Shown: piece by piece, positions 25,517 through 32,835 of the stretch | How the letters are laid out: each line of letters starts with the position of its first letter | How positions within the stretch are numbered: position 1 is the stretch's first letter | Assembly (NCBI GenBank): GCA_023263845.1 | Contig: JALQUH010000126.1 | Location: 1-32,835, forward strand | DNA from: Candidatus Nanopelagicales bacterium | Lineage (GTDB): Bacteria; Actinomycetota; Actinomycetes; S36-B12 | Direction: 5' to 3' | DNA length: 32,835 nt | Made by a program: the position numbers and the translations under genes | Notes under the pieces: model-generated | What the model saw: only the letters and a program-made list of their open reading frames with translations | Told to the model about the DNA's origin: nothing | Databases searched by the model: none

Positions 25517-27514
25517 TCAGCGGATGAGCGCGTCGAGCGCCACGGGTTCTCGGGACGTGAGTACCAGTGGATTGACCTCGACGAGGACATGGTTGTTCTC
25601 GACCAGGACGTCGCTAATGGCGACGGCCGCTCGGCACAGCGCATCGATGTCGTACGCCTGGCCGCCCCGGGCGCCGGCAAGCACAGGCCACGCCCGCAGG
25701 TGTCGCAGAGCCGCCTTGACGCGGCCGAGGTCAACCGGGAGGGGGACGACGACGACGTCACCTAGGGCCTCGGCCCAGAGCCCACCAAGCCCGATCGTGA
25801 GCGTAGGGACGACGCCATCAGCGCGGGCCGTGACCAGCAGTTCGAGTCCATCGTCGATGCGCTCCTCCACGAGGACTCCTTGAGCCGATGGCAGGTTCAG
25901 CAGTCTCTGTGCTGCCGCTGAGATCTCGACTTCGCTGAAAGCGTCGACCACGACGCCCCCGACATCCGACTTGTGGGCGAGGCCAGGTGCGAGCACCTTG
26001 AGCACCACGTTGTTGCCGAGTCCCGCCGCGGCTTTGATGGCCTCGTCCAATGTCTGGGCAACGACACCGCGCGGGACGGCCACACCGCGATGCGCGAGCG
26101 TGACCTTCGCTTCAGACTCCGTGAGCTGACCCCCGTCACCTCCGGACCCAACCAGGCTGCCGATATCGCGCAGACGCGACGGGTCAGGTGGCAAGCCCTG
26201 GAGGAGCGCTAGCGCCCTCAGCGCATTGTCGAGGCCGGCAACAGCTCCCGGCGGCGCCTGTCCTGGTGTTGTCGACACGAGCATGGTTGTGAGCCCGGCA
26301 CGTTCCCCACCGAGTACGCCGCCCGCCCTCGTGGCGCGCCATTCGGACTGGGCAGCCTCCGGCAGGCCGGGGGGCTCGTCCTGCACGTAGACAAGATGCC
26401 CGACGCCCACATCACGCCCCACGGCCTCGGTCAGCGCCGCGACCGCTTCGGTGTCATCCCAGATCAGTGACGTGTGGTCGACGGGATTCGCCACGGTCGC
26501 GGCAGGAGGAAGCAATGCGGCAAGGGTCTCGCGCGTCGCCTCGCTGAAGTCGGCAAAGTGAGCGCCGAGATCATCGGCAAGGTCCGCCGCGATGGCGGCG
26601 TCCCCGCCCGAGCAGGTGAGCATCCCGACGCCTCGTCTGTCGCGTCGGCCGACAGACAGAGCGCGAGCCGTCTCAAGAAGTTCGTGCGGTTGATTCACCA
26701 AGACACCACCGGCCTCGGCAACCAGTGCGGTGAAGACGCCGTGATCACCCACGATCGCGGCAGTATGTGCAGCACCGACCGCCGCGCCTCGCGCACTTCT
26801 TCCGACTTTGAGAACGACGACGCGAACGTCGTTTTCAGCACACGCGGCAAATGCGCGGCACCAATCGGCTCCGACTCCGTCGCCTTCCAGGTAGAGCGCC
26901 ACGGTCCGAACACCCTCGACCGAGGCAAGGTGCTCGACCATGTGGGCAGAACTCACCACGGCTGCGTTTCCCATGGACGCCACACTGTGGAGCCCCTCGC
27001 CTTGGCGATGAGCAAGGCCAATCACGCCGATGTTTCCGCTCTCGGACACCAGGGCGACTCCCCCAGCATGGTCCGGCAGACGCGCCGCGTCGCCCCAGAG
27101 CGGAGCACGGGCCGCGATGTTGACAAAGCCGTTGCCATTCGGCCCGATAACGGGCAGGTCGCCGGCCGCTTCGGTGAATCTACGCGCGAGATCATCCCGG
27201 CCCGCTTCAGCGAAGCCAGCGGCGTAAACCACGGCGCCACCGCACCCGAGGTGCCTGGCTTCCTCCAGGTAGTCCGGCACCGAATCCGCGGGCGTGGCGA
27301 TGACGACCGCGTCCACCGGGCCAGCATCTGCCAGCGTCGGCACGCAGGTGACGCCGGCGGCCGTCTGTCGGGTGGGGTGCACGCCGATCAGTCGCCCTGC
27401 GTAGCCGGCTCGTGCGAGATTCGACAGGGTGTTGTGCGCGTACGTCCCTTCCCGATCTGAAGCTCCCACGATCGCGATCGACGTGGGCGTGAACAGCCGA
27501 TCCAATCGGCTCAC
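25517..27514 (-). CDS. Acyl-CoA synthetase, NDP(ADP)-forming (CoA-binding + ligase + ATP-grasp)
   Basis: A 665-residue single-chain acyl-CoA synthetase. Residues ~1-130 form a CoA-binding Rossmann domain (SIAIVGASDREGTYAHNTL), ~140-430 a succinyl-CoA-ligase-like part (VALVSESGNIG; flavodoxin-like domain), and ~440-665 an ATP-grasp domain (KVLAPGLAHKSDVGGVVVDA; VLVEERIDDGLELLV). The family joins a carboxylate to CoA with ATP to ADP and phosphate. GTG 27514 overlaps the stop of the acyl-CoA dehydrogenase gene (GTGA), so longer frames to 27688 are rejected and the two products are probably made together. The acid is unknown; relatives include acetate, acrylate and various carboxylates. Confidence 0.93.
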   Translation of the reverse strand: MSRLDRLFTPTSIAIVGASDREGTYAHNTLSNLARAGYAGRLIGVHPTRQTAAGVTCVPTLADAGPVDAVVIATPADSVPDYLEEARHLGCGGAVVYAAGFAEAGRDDLARRFTEAAGDLPVIGPNGNGFVNIAARAPLWGDAARLPDHAGGVALVSESGNIGVIGLAHRQGEGLHSVASMGNAAVVSSAHMVEHLASVEGVRTVALYLEGDGVGADWCRAFAACAENDVRVVVLKVGRSARGAAVGAAHTAAIVGDHGVFTALVAEAGGVLVNQPHELLETARALSVGRRDRRGVGMLTCSGGDAAIAADLADDLGAHFADFSEATRETLAALLPPAATVANPVDHTSLIWDDTEAVAALTEAVGRDVGVGHLVYVQDEPPGLPEAAQSEWRATRAGGVLGGERAGLTTMLVSTTPGQAPPGAVAGLDNALRALALLQGLPPDPSRLRDIGSLVGSGGDGGQLTESEAKVTLAHRGVAVPRGVVAQTLDEAIKAAAGLGNNVVLKVLAPGLAHKSDVGGVVVDAFSEVEISAAAQRLLNLPSAQGVLVEERIDDGLELLVTARADGVVPTLTIGLGGLWAEALGDVVVVPLPVDLGRVKAALRHLRAWPVLAGARGGQAYDIDALCRAAVAISDVLVENNHVLVEVNPLVLTSREPVALDALIR

Positions 27515-28677
27515 GTCAGCATGGCCAGGACGCCACGGCGCTCCAGTGATCGCGCCACGATGAGGCGTTGGATCTCGGAGGTGCCCTCCCAGATGCGGTC
27601 GACGCGCAACTCTCGCCAGAAGCGCTCGGCGGCGGTCGTGCGCATGTAGCCGCGACCACCCCAGATTTGCAGTGCGCGGTCGGCACAACGGTTTGCCGCC
27701 TCGGAGCAGAACAACTTGGCCATAGAAGCCTTGCCGTGCACCAACTTGGGGTCCGCGCCCGCATCAGCCATGGCCGCCACCTCCAACCCGAGTAGACGTC
27801 CGGCAGCTGCGTCGGCGGCACTATCGGCCAAGGGGAAACTCACCCCCTGGTGGTCGATCAGCCGAGCGCCACCCTGCACGCGTCCCGTCGCCCAGTCCAT
27901 CGTCTCCTCGATGAGCCGTTGCATCGCGCCGACGGACCGCGCCGCGATTCCCAGGCGCTCCTCGGTGAACCACATGCGCTGCAGATCCTCCCCCTCTCCT
28001 ACGGCGCCGATGACGTCGCCGCCACTCACGATCACGTCAGTGAAGCGGAGCGTTGGATGGCCGTGCGGGTAGGTGTGCGTGAAGGGGACGTCCGCCACCG
28101 TTTCGATACCGGGCGTGTCGGCAGGAACGGCGAAAAGGGTCGGCAACCGCTCGCCGTCAACCAGTGCGTAGGCCATGACAACGATGACCGAGGCGACACT
28201 GCCGAACGTGACAAACCACTTCTCGCCGTTGAGGACCCATCGACCGTCATCAAGGGGCCGTGCCGTCGTCGTCATCCCCGAGGGATCGCTGCCGGCTTCG
28301 GCTTCGGTCACGGCGTATGCGTCATGAAGGTCACCGCGCAAGGCCGGAATGAGCCACCGCTCCTGCAGGGCCGGCGATGCGTGCTTCCACACGTTGTAGG
28401 CGTTCGGGATGTACCACGACACTCCGTTCGTGGTCCGGCCCAGTTGCTCCTCGACAATGAACCACTCCGTGGTCGACCAGCCGTGACCGCCATGTTCGAC
28501 AGCGTGGGGTCCCCCGTTGACGCCGTATTCGAATGCCTTGGTGCGCACGTGGTACTGCGTGTCAGTCGGGAGTGGACCGCCTGCGAGTTCGGCCGTGACC
28601 TCCAGGGGAATGAGAACGTCGTCAACGAACTCGGCGACTCGGGCTTGAAGTTCGAGGTACCGGGGATCGGTGGCCAT
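27511..28677 (-). CDS. Acyl-CoA dehydrogenase
   Basis: A 388-residue FAD flavoprotein of the ACAD family. Flavin/substrate signature AYAVTEAEAGSDPSG (~119-133) and W-region GEKWFVTFGS are seen, and the catalytic base Glu lies in RIWEGTSEIQR (~360-370), the position used by medium-chain enzymes. It would make an alpha,beta-double bond in an acyl-CoA and pass electrons to ETF. Shine-Dalgarno CAGGAG before ATG 28677. First gene of the ACAD-synthetase-Rieske operon; divergent from tetR across an 83-base region containing operator B. Substrate likely the CoA ester made by the coupled synthetase, which is inference. Confidence 0.95.
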   Translation of the reverse strand: MATDPRYLELQARVAEFVDDVLIPLEVTAELAGGPLPTDTQYHVRTKAFEYGVNGGPHAVEHGGHGWSTTEWFIVEEQLGRTTNGVSWYIPNAYNVWKHASPALQERWLIPALRGDLHDAYAVTEAEAGSDPSGMTTTARPLDDGRWVLNGEKWFVTFGSVASVIVVMAYALVDGERLPTLFAVPADTPGIETVADVPFTHTYPHGHPTLRFTDVIVSGGDVIGAVGEGEDLQRMWFTEERLGIAARSVGAMQRLIEETMDWATGRVQGGARLIDHQGVSFPLADSAADAAAGRLLGLEVAAMADAGADPKLVHGKASMAKLFCSEAANRCADRALQIWGGRGYMRTTAAERFWRELRVDRIWEGTSEIQRLIVARSLERRGVLAMLT

Positions 28678-28720
28678 GGCGCTCCTGTGGCTGCGAGGAT
28701 GGGCTCGCGGGCCAGGCTAC

Positions 28721-28736
28721 CTGAATGCCCGTTCAG
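28721..28736. promoter_or_regulatory. Putative TetR operator B (ACAD operon / tetR)
   Basis: CTGAATGCCCGTTCAG: CTGAA and TTCAG are perfect inverted arms around 6 bases. It lies midway between the divergent ACAD and tetR starts, the normal place for an autoregulated TetR operator. Confidence 0.7.
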
Positions 28737-28760
28737 GGTGGCGCGCATCAAGGAGGTCCG

Positions 28761-29369
28761 TTGGCTAAAGGCTCGCTATCGGCGAAGGCTCCCGAGGAGC
28801 GACGGGACCGCATTCTGCGTGCCACCGTTGACGTGGTGCGGGATCGTGGATTTTCCGGAACCCGGGTGGCGGACATCGCGGAGGCAGCAGGCACGTCCCA
28901 GGGCTTGATCCTGTATCACTTCAAGTCTCTGGCCGGAGCCCTCAACGCGGCCCTCACCCTCCTCGAGGATGAGTTCTACGACGACCTTGATCGAGATCTG
29001 CGCGAGCAGACCGGACCCGTCGAACGCCTGCGTCACATGGCCGATCTCGCCGCAGGCATGGGGCCGGCGGTCGGCGACTGGCGTCTCTGGCTCGAACTGT
29101 GGGTGCGAGCTCTGCACGACGACGACGCCCGGGCGACACGGGAGTCCCTGGATCGACGGTGGCGATCGGCCCTTCGAGAGGTCATCAGTGAGGGGCAGGC
29201 AACCGGCGACTTCGATCCCGTGGACCCCGAAGCGTCGGCCATTCGCCTTGCAAGTCTCATGGATGGGCTGGCCATTCAATTGGCACTCGGGGACCGTGGA
29301 ATGACCGCCCAACGCCTCGCCGATCTGTGGTGGCAGGGGGCAGTTACCGAGCTGCGAATGGCCATGTGA
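28761..29369 (+). CDS. TetR-family transcriptional regulator
   Basis: A 202-residue repressor-type protein. The N-terminal domain (~14-63) is a TetR helix-turn-helix: RRDRILRATVDVVRDRGFSG, then VADIAEAAGTSQGLILYHFK, the classic recognition region with Y-H-F. The rest is a helical ligand-binding/dimerisation domain. The start is TTG 28761, preceded by a strong AAGGAGG site; an in-frame start at 28725 would overlap the operator and has no site. It is flanked by the ACAD operon and the aminotransferase, both with the same palindrome, so it likely controls this island. Ligand is unknown, perhaps a CoA ester or amine. Confidence 0.94.
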   Translation: MAKGSLSAKAPEERRDRILRATVDVVRDRGFSGTRVADIAEAAGTSQGLILYHFKSLAGALNAALTLLEDEFYDDLDRDLREQTGPVERLRHMADLAAGMGPAVGDWRLWLELWVRALHDDDARATRESLDRRWRSALREVISEGQATGDFDPVDPEASAIRLASLMDGLAIQLALGDRGMTAQRLADLWWQGAVTELRMAM

Positions 29370-29429
29370 CACTCCCGCGGCTGGCACCCGGTTGCGACAC
29401 AACTGCGACCCGGCACGCGGCGCCGCACC

Positions 29430-29459
29430 TTGCTGAACGGTCATTCAGGGTGCTAACCT
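29430..29459 (+). promoter_or_regulatory. Putative promoter of the aminotransferase gene
   Basis: TTGCTG (29430-29435), 18-nt spacer, TAACCT (29454-29459). Operator C overlaps the -35 and spacer, and operator D lies just past the -10, so repression by steric blocking is likely. Confidence 0.5.
29433..29448. promoter_or_regulatory. Putative TetR operator C (aminotransferase)
   Basis: CTGAACGGTCATTCAG, perfect CTGAA/TTCAG arms around 6 bases. It overlaps the promoter of the aminotransferase. Confidence 0.68.
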
Positions 29460-29468
29460 CCCTTCATC

Positions 29469-29484
29469 CTGAACGTCTACTCAG
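29469..29484. promoter_or_regulatory. Putative TetR operator D (aminotransferase leader)
   Basis: CTGAACGTCTACTCAG, CTGA/TCAG arms around 8 bases, 36 bases start-to-start from operator C. It is a second site in the leader just upstream of the ribosome binding region. The gap 29370-29504 holds nothing else beyond the promoter. Confidence 0.6.
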
Positions 29485-29504
29485 GATCAAGGGATGTGAA
29501 AACC

Positions 29505-30968
29505 ATGGACCCTGCCAAGCAACAGGGCACCGGAACCACACGTCAGCAGGCCCGCGATCACCTGCTGCTGAACTTCACCGACATGGGCGAGTACGCCGAG
29601 GCCGGCTCCAAGATCATCGTCCGCGGTGAGGGCTGTGAGGTCATCAACGACCGCGGGCGCCGCTTCATCGACGGCCTGTCGGGGCTGTTCTGCACGAACC
29701 TCGGTCACTCCTACGGAGACGAGATCGGGGCAACCGCGCACCGGCAACTGGCCACCCTCCCCTTCACGCCGACGTGGTACCTGGCGCATCCACCGGCCGC
29801 CGCGCTCGCGCAGACGCTCGTCGAGCGGGCCGGGCCGCTGGGGATGCAGCGCGTCTACTTCGCCAACAGCGGAGGTGAGGCCGTCGAGTCGGCATGGAAG
29901 CTCGTTCGCCAGTGGCACGCGGCCAATGGGGAGCCGCAGCGCACCAAGGCGATCGCGCGTCGCATCGCGTACCACGGAACCACGCTCGGAGCGCTGAGTT
30001 TCACCGGCATGCCCGAATGTCGCGCGGGATTCGAGCCCCTCGCCGTACCGACGACGCACGTGTCTCCCACGTACGCCTACCGCCATCCGGCTGGCGACAA
30101 TCCCGAGGCCTTCACGCGGGCGCTGCTCGAGGAGGCCGAGGAAGCCATCCTCTTCGCCGGTCCCGACCAGGTCGCCATGTTCATCGCCGAGCCGGTGCAG
30201 AACGGTGGTGGCGCCTTCGTGCCGCCGCCGGGTTACTGGCCCGGGCTGCGCGCCCTGTGCGACAGGTACGGCATCGTGCTCGTCGCCGACGAAACGATCA
30301 CCGCATTCGGCCGTGTCGGAGAGTGGTTCGCCTCCAGCCTCTTCGGCGGCCGCCCGGACATCATCACGTTCGCCAAGGGGGTGACCGCGGGCCATGCACC
30401 GCTCGGTGGCTTCCTCATGACGGAGGCCATGGCCGCGCCCTTCGTCACCGGCGGACACACCTACATGCACGGCCACACATACTCCGGCCATCCCCTCACG
30501 ACCGCCATCGGTGCGACCGTGCTCGAGATCTACGCGCGAGATGAGGTCTTCGAGAACGTCCGCGAGCTCTCACCCCGATTCGAAGCCGCCCTACAGGAGC
30601 TGCGCCGAATCCCGCTCGTCGGCGACGTGCGCGGCATGGGCTACTTCTGGGCACTTGAACTGGTGAAGGATCGCGAATCCAAGGAACGGTTCGACTCCGA
30701 CGAGGCCGACTGGCTGCTCAGGAAGGAACTGTCCACGCACATGGACGATCTCGGACTGCTGTGCCGACTCGACGACCGGGGCGAGCCCGTCATCCAACTC
30801 TCCCCGCCGCTGGTAAGCGACGCCGCATTGCTCGACCGCATTGTCGACATCGTCGGCACCGCGACTGAGCGGGCGTGGGACGCCTGGTCCGGATCGAATG
30901 CATCCGCGGCAGGCTCTTCACGGTCGAAGCCGCGGCAGACGGCGAAACCCGAGGCTGGCGCAGCCTAG
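29505..30968 (+). CDS. Class III (omega-amino acid:pyruvate type) aminotransferase
   Basis: A 487-residue PLP enzyme of aminotransferase class III. Key parts: LSGLFCTNLGHSYGDEIG at the N-terminus, the FANSGGEAVESAWKL phosphate pocket, YHGTTLGALSFTG, the ADETITAFGRVG motif with the PLP-contacting Asp, and ITFAKGVTAGHAPLGG with Lys291 as the internal aldimine. Close relatives act on putrescine, beta-alanine, taurine or other omega-amino donors with pyruvate. I chose ATG 29505 over GTG 29496 for spacing to AAGGGA. The C-terminus carries an Ala/Ser-rich tail. Two operator-like sites precede it. Its TAG stop shares CTAG with the cupin gene. Donor substrate cannot be told from sequence. Confidence 0.93.
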   Translation: MDPAKQQGTGTTRQQARDHLLLNFTDMGEYAEAGSKIIVRGEGCEVINDRGRRFIDGLSGLFCTNLGHSYGDEIGATAHRQLATLPFTPTWYLAHPPAAALAQTLVERAGPLGMQRVYFANSGGEAVESAWKLVRQWHAANGEPQRTKAIARRIAYHGTTLGALSFTGMPECRAGFEPLAVPTTHVSPTYAYRHPAGDNPEAFTRALLEEAEEAILFAGPDQVAMFIAEPVQNGGGAFVPPPGYWPGLRALCDRYGIVLVADETITAFGRVGEWFASSLFGGRPDIITFAKGVTAGHAPLGGFLMTEAMAAPFVTGGHTYMHGHTYSGHPLTTAIGATVLEIYARDEVFENVRELSPRFEAALQELRRIPLVGDVRGMGYFWALELVKDRESKERFDSDEADWLLRKELSTHMDDLGLLCRLDDRGEPVIQLSPPLVSDAALLDRIVDIVGTATERAWDAWSGSNASAAGSSRSKPRQTAKPEAGAA

Positions 30969-31357
30969 GAAAGCGGGGGCCCGGGGTCGTTGATGATCAC
31001 CATGCGCAGCGGCGCCGGGCCAGTATTGGCAATTCCCCGCCAGACGCGCGATCCAGCCGCAAAGGCATCGCCAGGGCCGAAGTCGTACTCCGTTCCATCG
31101 AGCGTCACCCGCGCCTGGCCTTCCACGACGAGGTAGACCTCGCGCGCGTCGGCGTATCCATCGGGGTCGTGCTCGTCGTGGACGTGCGGACCCTCGGCCG
31201 CGCCGACCGGGATGACCCACATCTCGACCTCGATCGGCCAGGGCAATTCCCGCTCGAAATATCTCTGCACGTCGATATCCCCGGTGCCGCCATGGAGGTC
31301 GGACCACGTCGCCCGGTTGTCGCCGGACCTTTGGATGTCGACGTCCTCAGGACCCAT
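30965..31357 (-). CDS. Cupin-domain protein
   Basis: A 130-residue single cupin barrel. Metal-binding motif 1 is in GPHVHDEHDPDGYADAREVY with His residues and a Glu, and motif 2 in GDAFAAGSRVWRGIANTGPAP, although it lacks the usual second-motif His. A beta-sandwich role in sugar isomerisation, oxygenation or ligand sensing is possible; none can be chosen. Start ATG 31357 has TAGGCT exactly 6 nt upstream, and this hexamer begins with the stop codon of the upstream DUF2461 gene. Its stop overlaps that of the aminotransferase. Confidence 0.85.
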   Translation of the reverse strand: MGPEDVDIQRSGDNRATWSDLHGGTGDIDVQRYFERELPWPIEVEMWVIPVGAAEGPHVHDEHDPDGYADAREVYLVVEGQARVTLDGTEYDFGPGDAFAAGSRVWRGIANTGPAPLRMVIINDPGPPLS

Positions 31358-31363
31358 AGGGGG

Positions 31364-31369
31364 AGCCTA
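31364..31369 (-). promoter_or_regulatory. Putative -10 element of leaderless cupin transcript
   Basis: TAGGCT, 6 nt, ATG 31357 (minus strand). Its first three bases are the stop codon of DUF2461. Confidence 0.5.
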
Positions 31370-32032
31370 GGGCAGAAGGTCACTTCCGGGATCCCCCTCG
31401 GGACCGGCATGATCGGCGAGCCAGTCCATCGCGGGCGTGATGGCCCGCCAGTCCCGACGCACCGTGGCAAGGACCTTGGGTGAGGCCAGCATCGACTCAT
31501 CGGCGTACATGCGGGTGAAGATCAACCGCGTCATACGCAGTAACTCGAGCCGGGGATGGTCCACGGCAACGCCCTTGGGTCGCGTCTTCAAGGGTGCACC
31601 ATCGATATCCCACGCCGGACGCGCTCGACGGAGCTTCGCGAGTTCGGACTCCAAAGTCGCGCAGGCTGGGGAGTCGATAGCGGCGCGCATCCGGGCGAGT
31701 TGGCGTGGTGCGGGGGCATACAGTCCACCACCCACCATGAGTCCAGCCGCGGAGATCTGCACGTAGTAACCGACGGCGTCCTCGATCATCACGACCGCGC
31801 CCTGGTGGTCCTTGATCGGTGTCTTGTCCTTGCTAAACCGGGTATCCCGGTAGGGCCGATAGATCTTGAACTCACCGAACTCCGTCGCGACAGCCTCAAG
31901 GAGTTCGGTCATGGGCTCCTTGATGGCTTCGTCGTACGTCGATCGATTCTTTTGCCACCACGCCTTGGTGTTATGGGCGGCGAGTTGTTCGTAGAACGCG
32001 AACGCAGCGGGCGGGAATCCGGTGAAGGTCAC
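31367..32032 (-). CDS. DUF2461 family protein
   Basis: A 221-residue protein of DUF2461. The family signature is seen at the N-terminus, FPPAAFAFYEQLAAHNTKAW followed by WQKNRSTYDEAIKEPM, and in the middle YRPYRDTRFSKDKTPIKDHQ with a VGYYVQISAAGLMVGGGLY stretch. Function is unknown. GTG 32032 has TAACGT 6 nt upstream, supporting a leaderless start just below the groEL hairpin. It is followed by the cupin gene after 9 bases, but the cupin has its own promoter-like element. Confidence 0.92.
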   Translation of the reverse strand: MTFTGFPPAAFAFYEQLAAHNTKAWWQKNRSTYDEAIKEPMTELLEAVATEFGEFKIYRPYRDTRFSKDKTPIKDHQGAVVMIEDAVGYYVQISAAGLMVGGGLYAPAPRQLARMRAAIDSPACATLESELAKLRRARPAWDIDGAPLKTRPKGVAVDHPRLELLRMTRLIFTRMYADESMLASPKVLATVRRDWRAITPAMDWLADHAGPEGDPGSDLLP

Positions 32033-32038
32033 TTCACG

Positions 32039-32044
32039 ACGTTA
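32039..32044 (-). promoter_or_regulatory. Putative -10 element of leaderless DUF2461 transcript
   Basis: TAACGT, 6 nt, GTG 32032 on the minus strand. Confidence 0.5.
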
Positions 32045-32060
32045 GCGCCCTAGACATGGC

Positions 32061-32094
32061 AGAAGGGGTGGTTCCCGTGGGAACCACCCCTTCT
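32061..32094 (-). terminator. Perfect 16-bp hairpin after groEL
   Basis: AGAAGGGGTGGTTCCC (32061-32076) is followed by GT and then its exact reverse complement (32079-32094); in practice a 15-bp stem with a 4-nt loop. It begins 14 bases beyond the groEL stop and before DUF2461. There is no U-tract on the groEL strand, as is common for actinobacterial terminators. Confidence 0.8.
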
Positions 32095-32108
32095 GTTGTT
32101 CAACGGAC

Positions 32109-32835
<727 letters not shown>

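Noticed and set aside
26474-27460. 328-codon plus-strand ORF opposite the acyl-CoA synthetase
   Set aside because: No recognisable domain, and the opposite strand encodes a full CoA-binding/ATP-grasp protein.
27515-27688. Longer start for the acyl-CoA synthetase
   Set aside because: The extra 58 residues are Arg/His-rich and lie in the ACAD gene; the GTG in GTGA gives a normal N-terminus.
28725-28760. Upstream in-frame start of the TetR gene
   Set aside because: It overlaps the operator and lacks a ribosome binding site, while TTG 28761 has AAGGAGG in front.
29487-30491. 334-codon minus-strand ORF opposite the aminotransferase
   Set aside because: Antisense shadow typical of high-GC genes; the plus strand has all class III aminotransferase motifs.

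Overview
The window is high-GC DNA packed with genes on both strands, with short intergenic gaps and frequent GTG/TTG starts. It most likely comes from a chromosome of an Actinomycetia (actinobacterial) species. The main reason is the combination pdxH / citrate synthase / serC, DUF2530, DUF3027, a CspA-type protein, a HAD phosphatase, a helicase-associated protein and an XPB-type helicase, which is a conserved actinobacterial neighbourhood. Genus cannot be told from the sequence alone, and an uncultured lineage is possible. The ends cut through a photolyase gene (left) and groEL (right). I see no rRNA, tRNA, CRISPR, transposase or phage gene.

Layout. 1-1505: photolyase 3' end, then an orphan ParA ATPase with a small ribbon-helix-helix-like partner. 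1502-7596: a minus-strand group (pdxH, MFS exporter, GNAT) diverging from a plus-strand group (citrate synthase, serC, MFS). 7597-11920: housekeeping actinobacterial genes (a tiny 29-codon membrane ORF, DUF2530, DUF3027, cspA, HAD, helicase-associated/WYL-like protein). 11958-15137: an N-succinylamino-acid racemase/OSBS, a GNAT of the COG3375 type and an M20 deacylase. Together these match the known three-enzyme route for irreversible D- to L-amino acid conversion, and here they sit between the two helicase genes. 15134-17265: XPB helicase and a YceI-like protein.

17288-30968 is the most interesting part. It reads as one catabolic island: a FAD/GcvT dimethylglycine-dehydrogenase-like enzyme, a PotABCD-like ABC transporter, a GbcA-like Rieske oxygenase, an ADP-forming acyl-CoA synthetase, an acyl-CoA dehydrogenase, a TetR regulator and a class III aminotransferase. 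Four 16-bp operator-like palindromes (consensus CTGAAYGNYCRYTCAG) lie exactly in the three control regions of this island: pot operon/potA, ACAD/tetR, and the aminotransferase (two copies). I infer a single TetR regulon for uptake, N-demethylation, CoA activation, dehydrogenation and transamination of a methylated or cationic amine. The exact substrate is unknown. 30965-32835: cupin, DUF2461 and the groEL 3' end with a strong hairpin.

A second theme is transcription start architecture. At ten genes a TANNNT hexamer lies exactly 6 nt upstream of the ATG/GTG, the pattern expected for leaderless mRNAs. It fixes several start codons and supports the 29-codon ORF. Stop codons are about half TAG, with no TAA seen, and three of seven convergent gene pairs share a CTAG so that their stop codons overlap.
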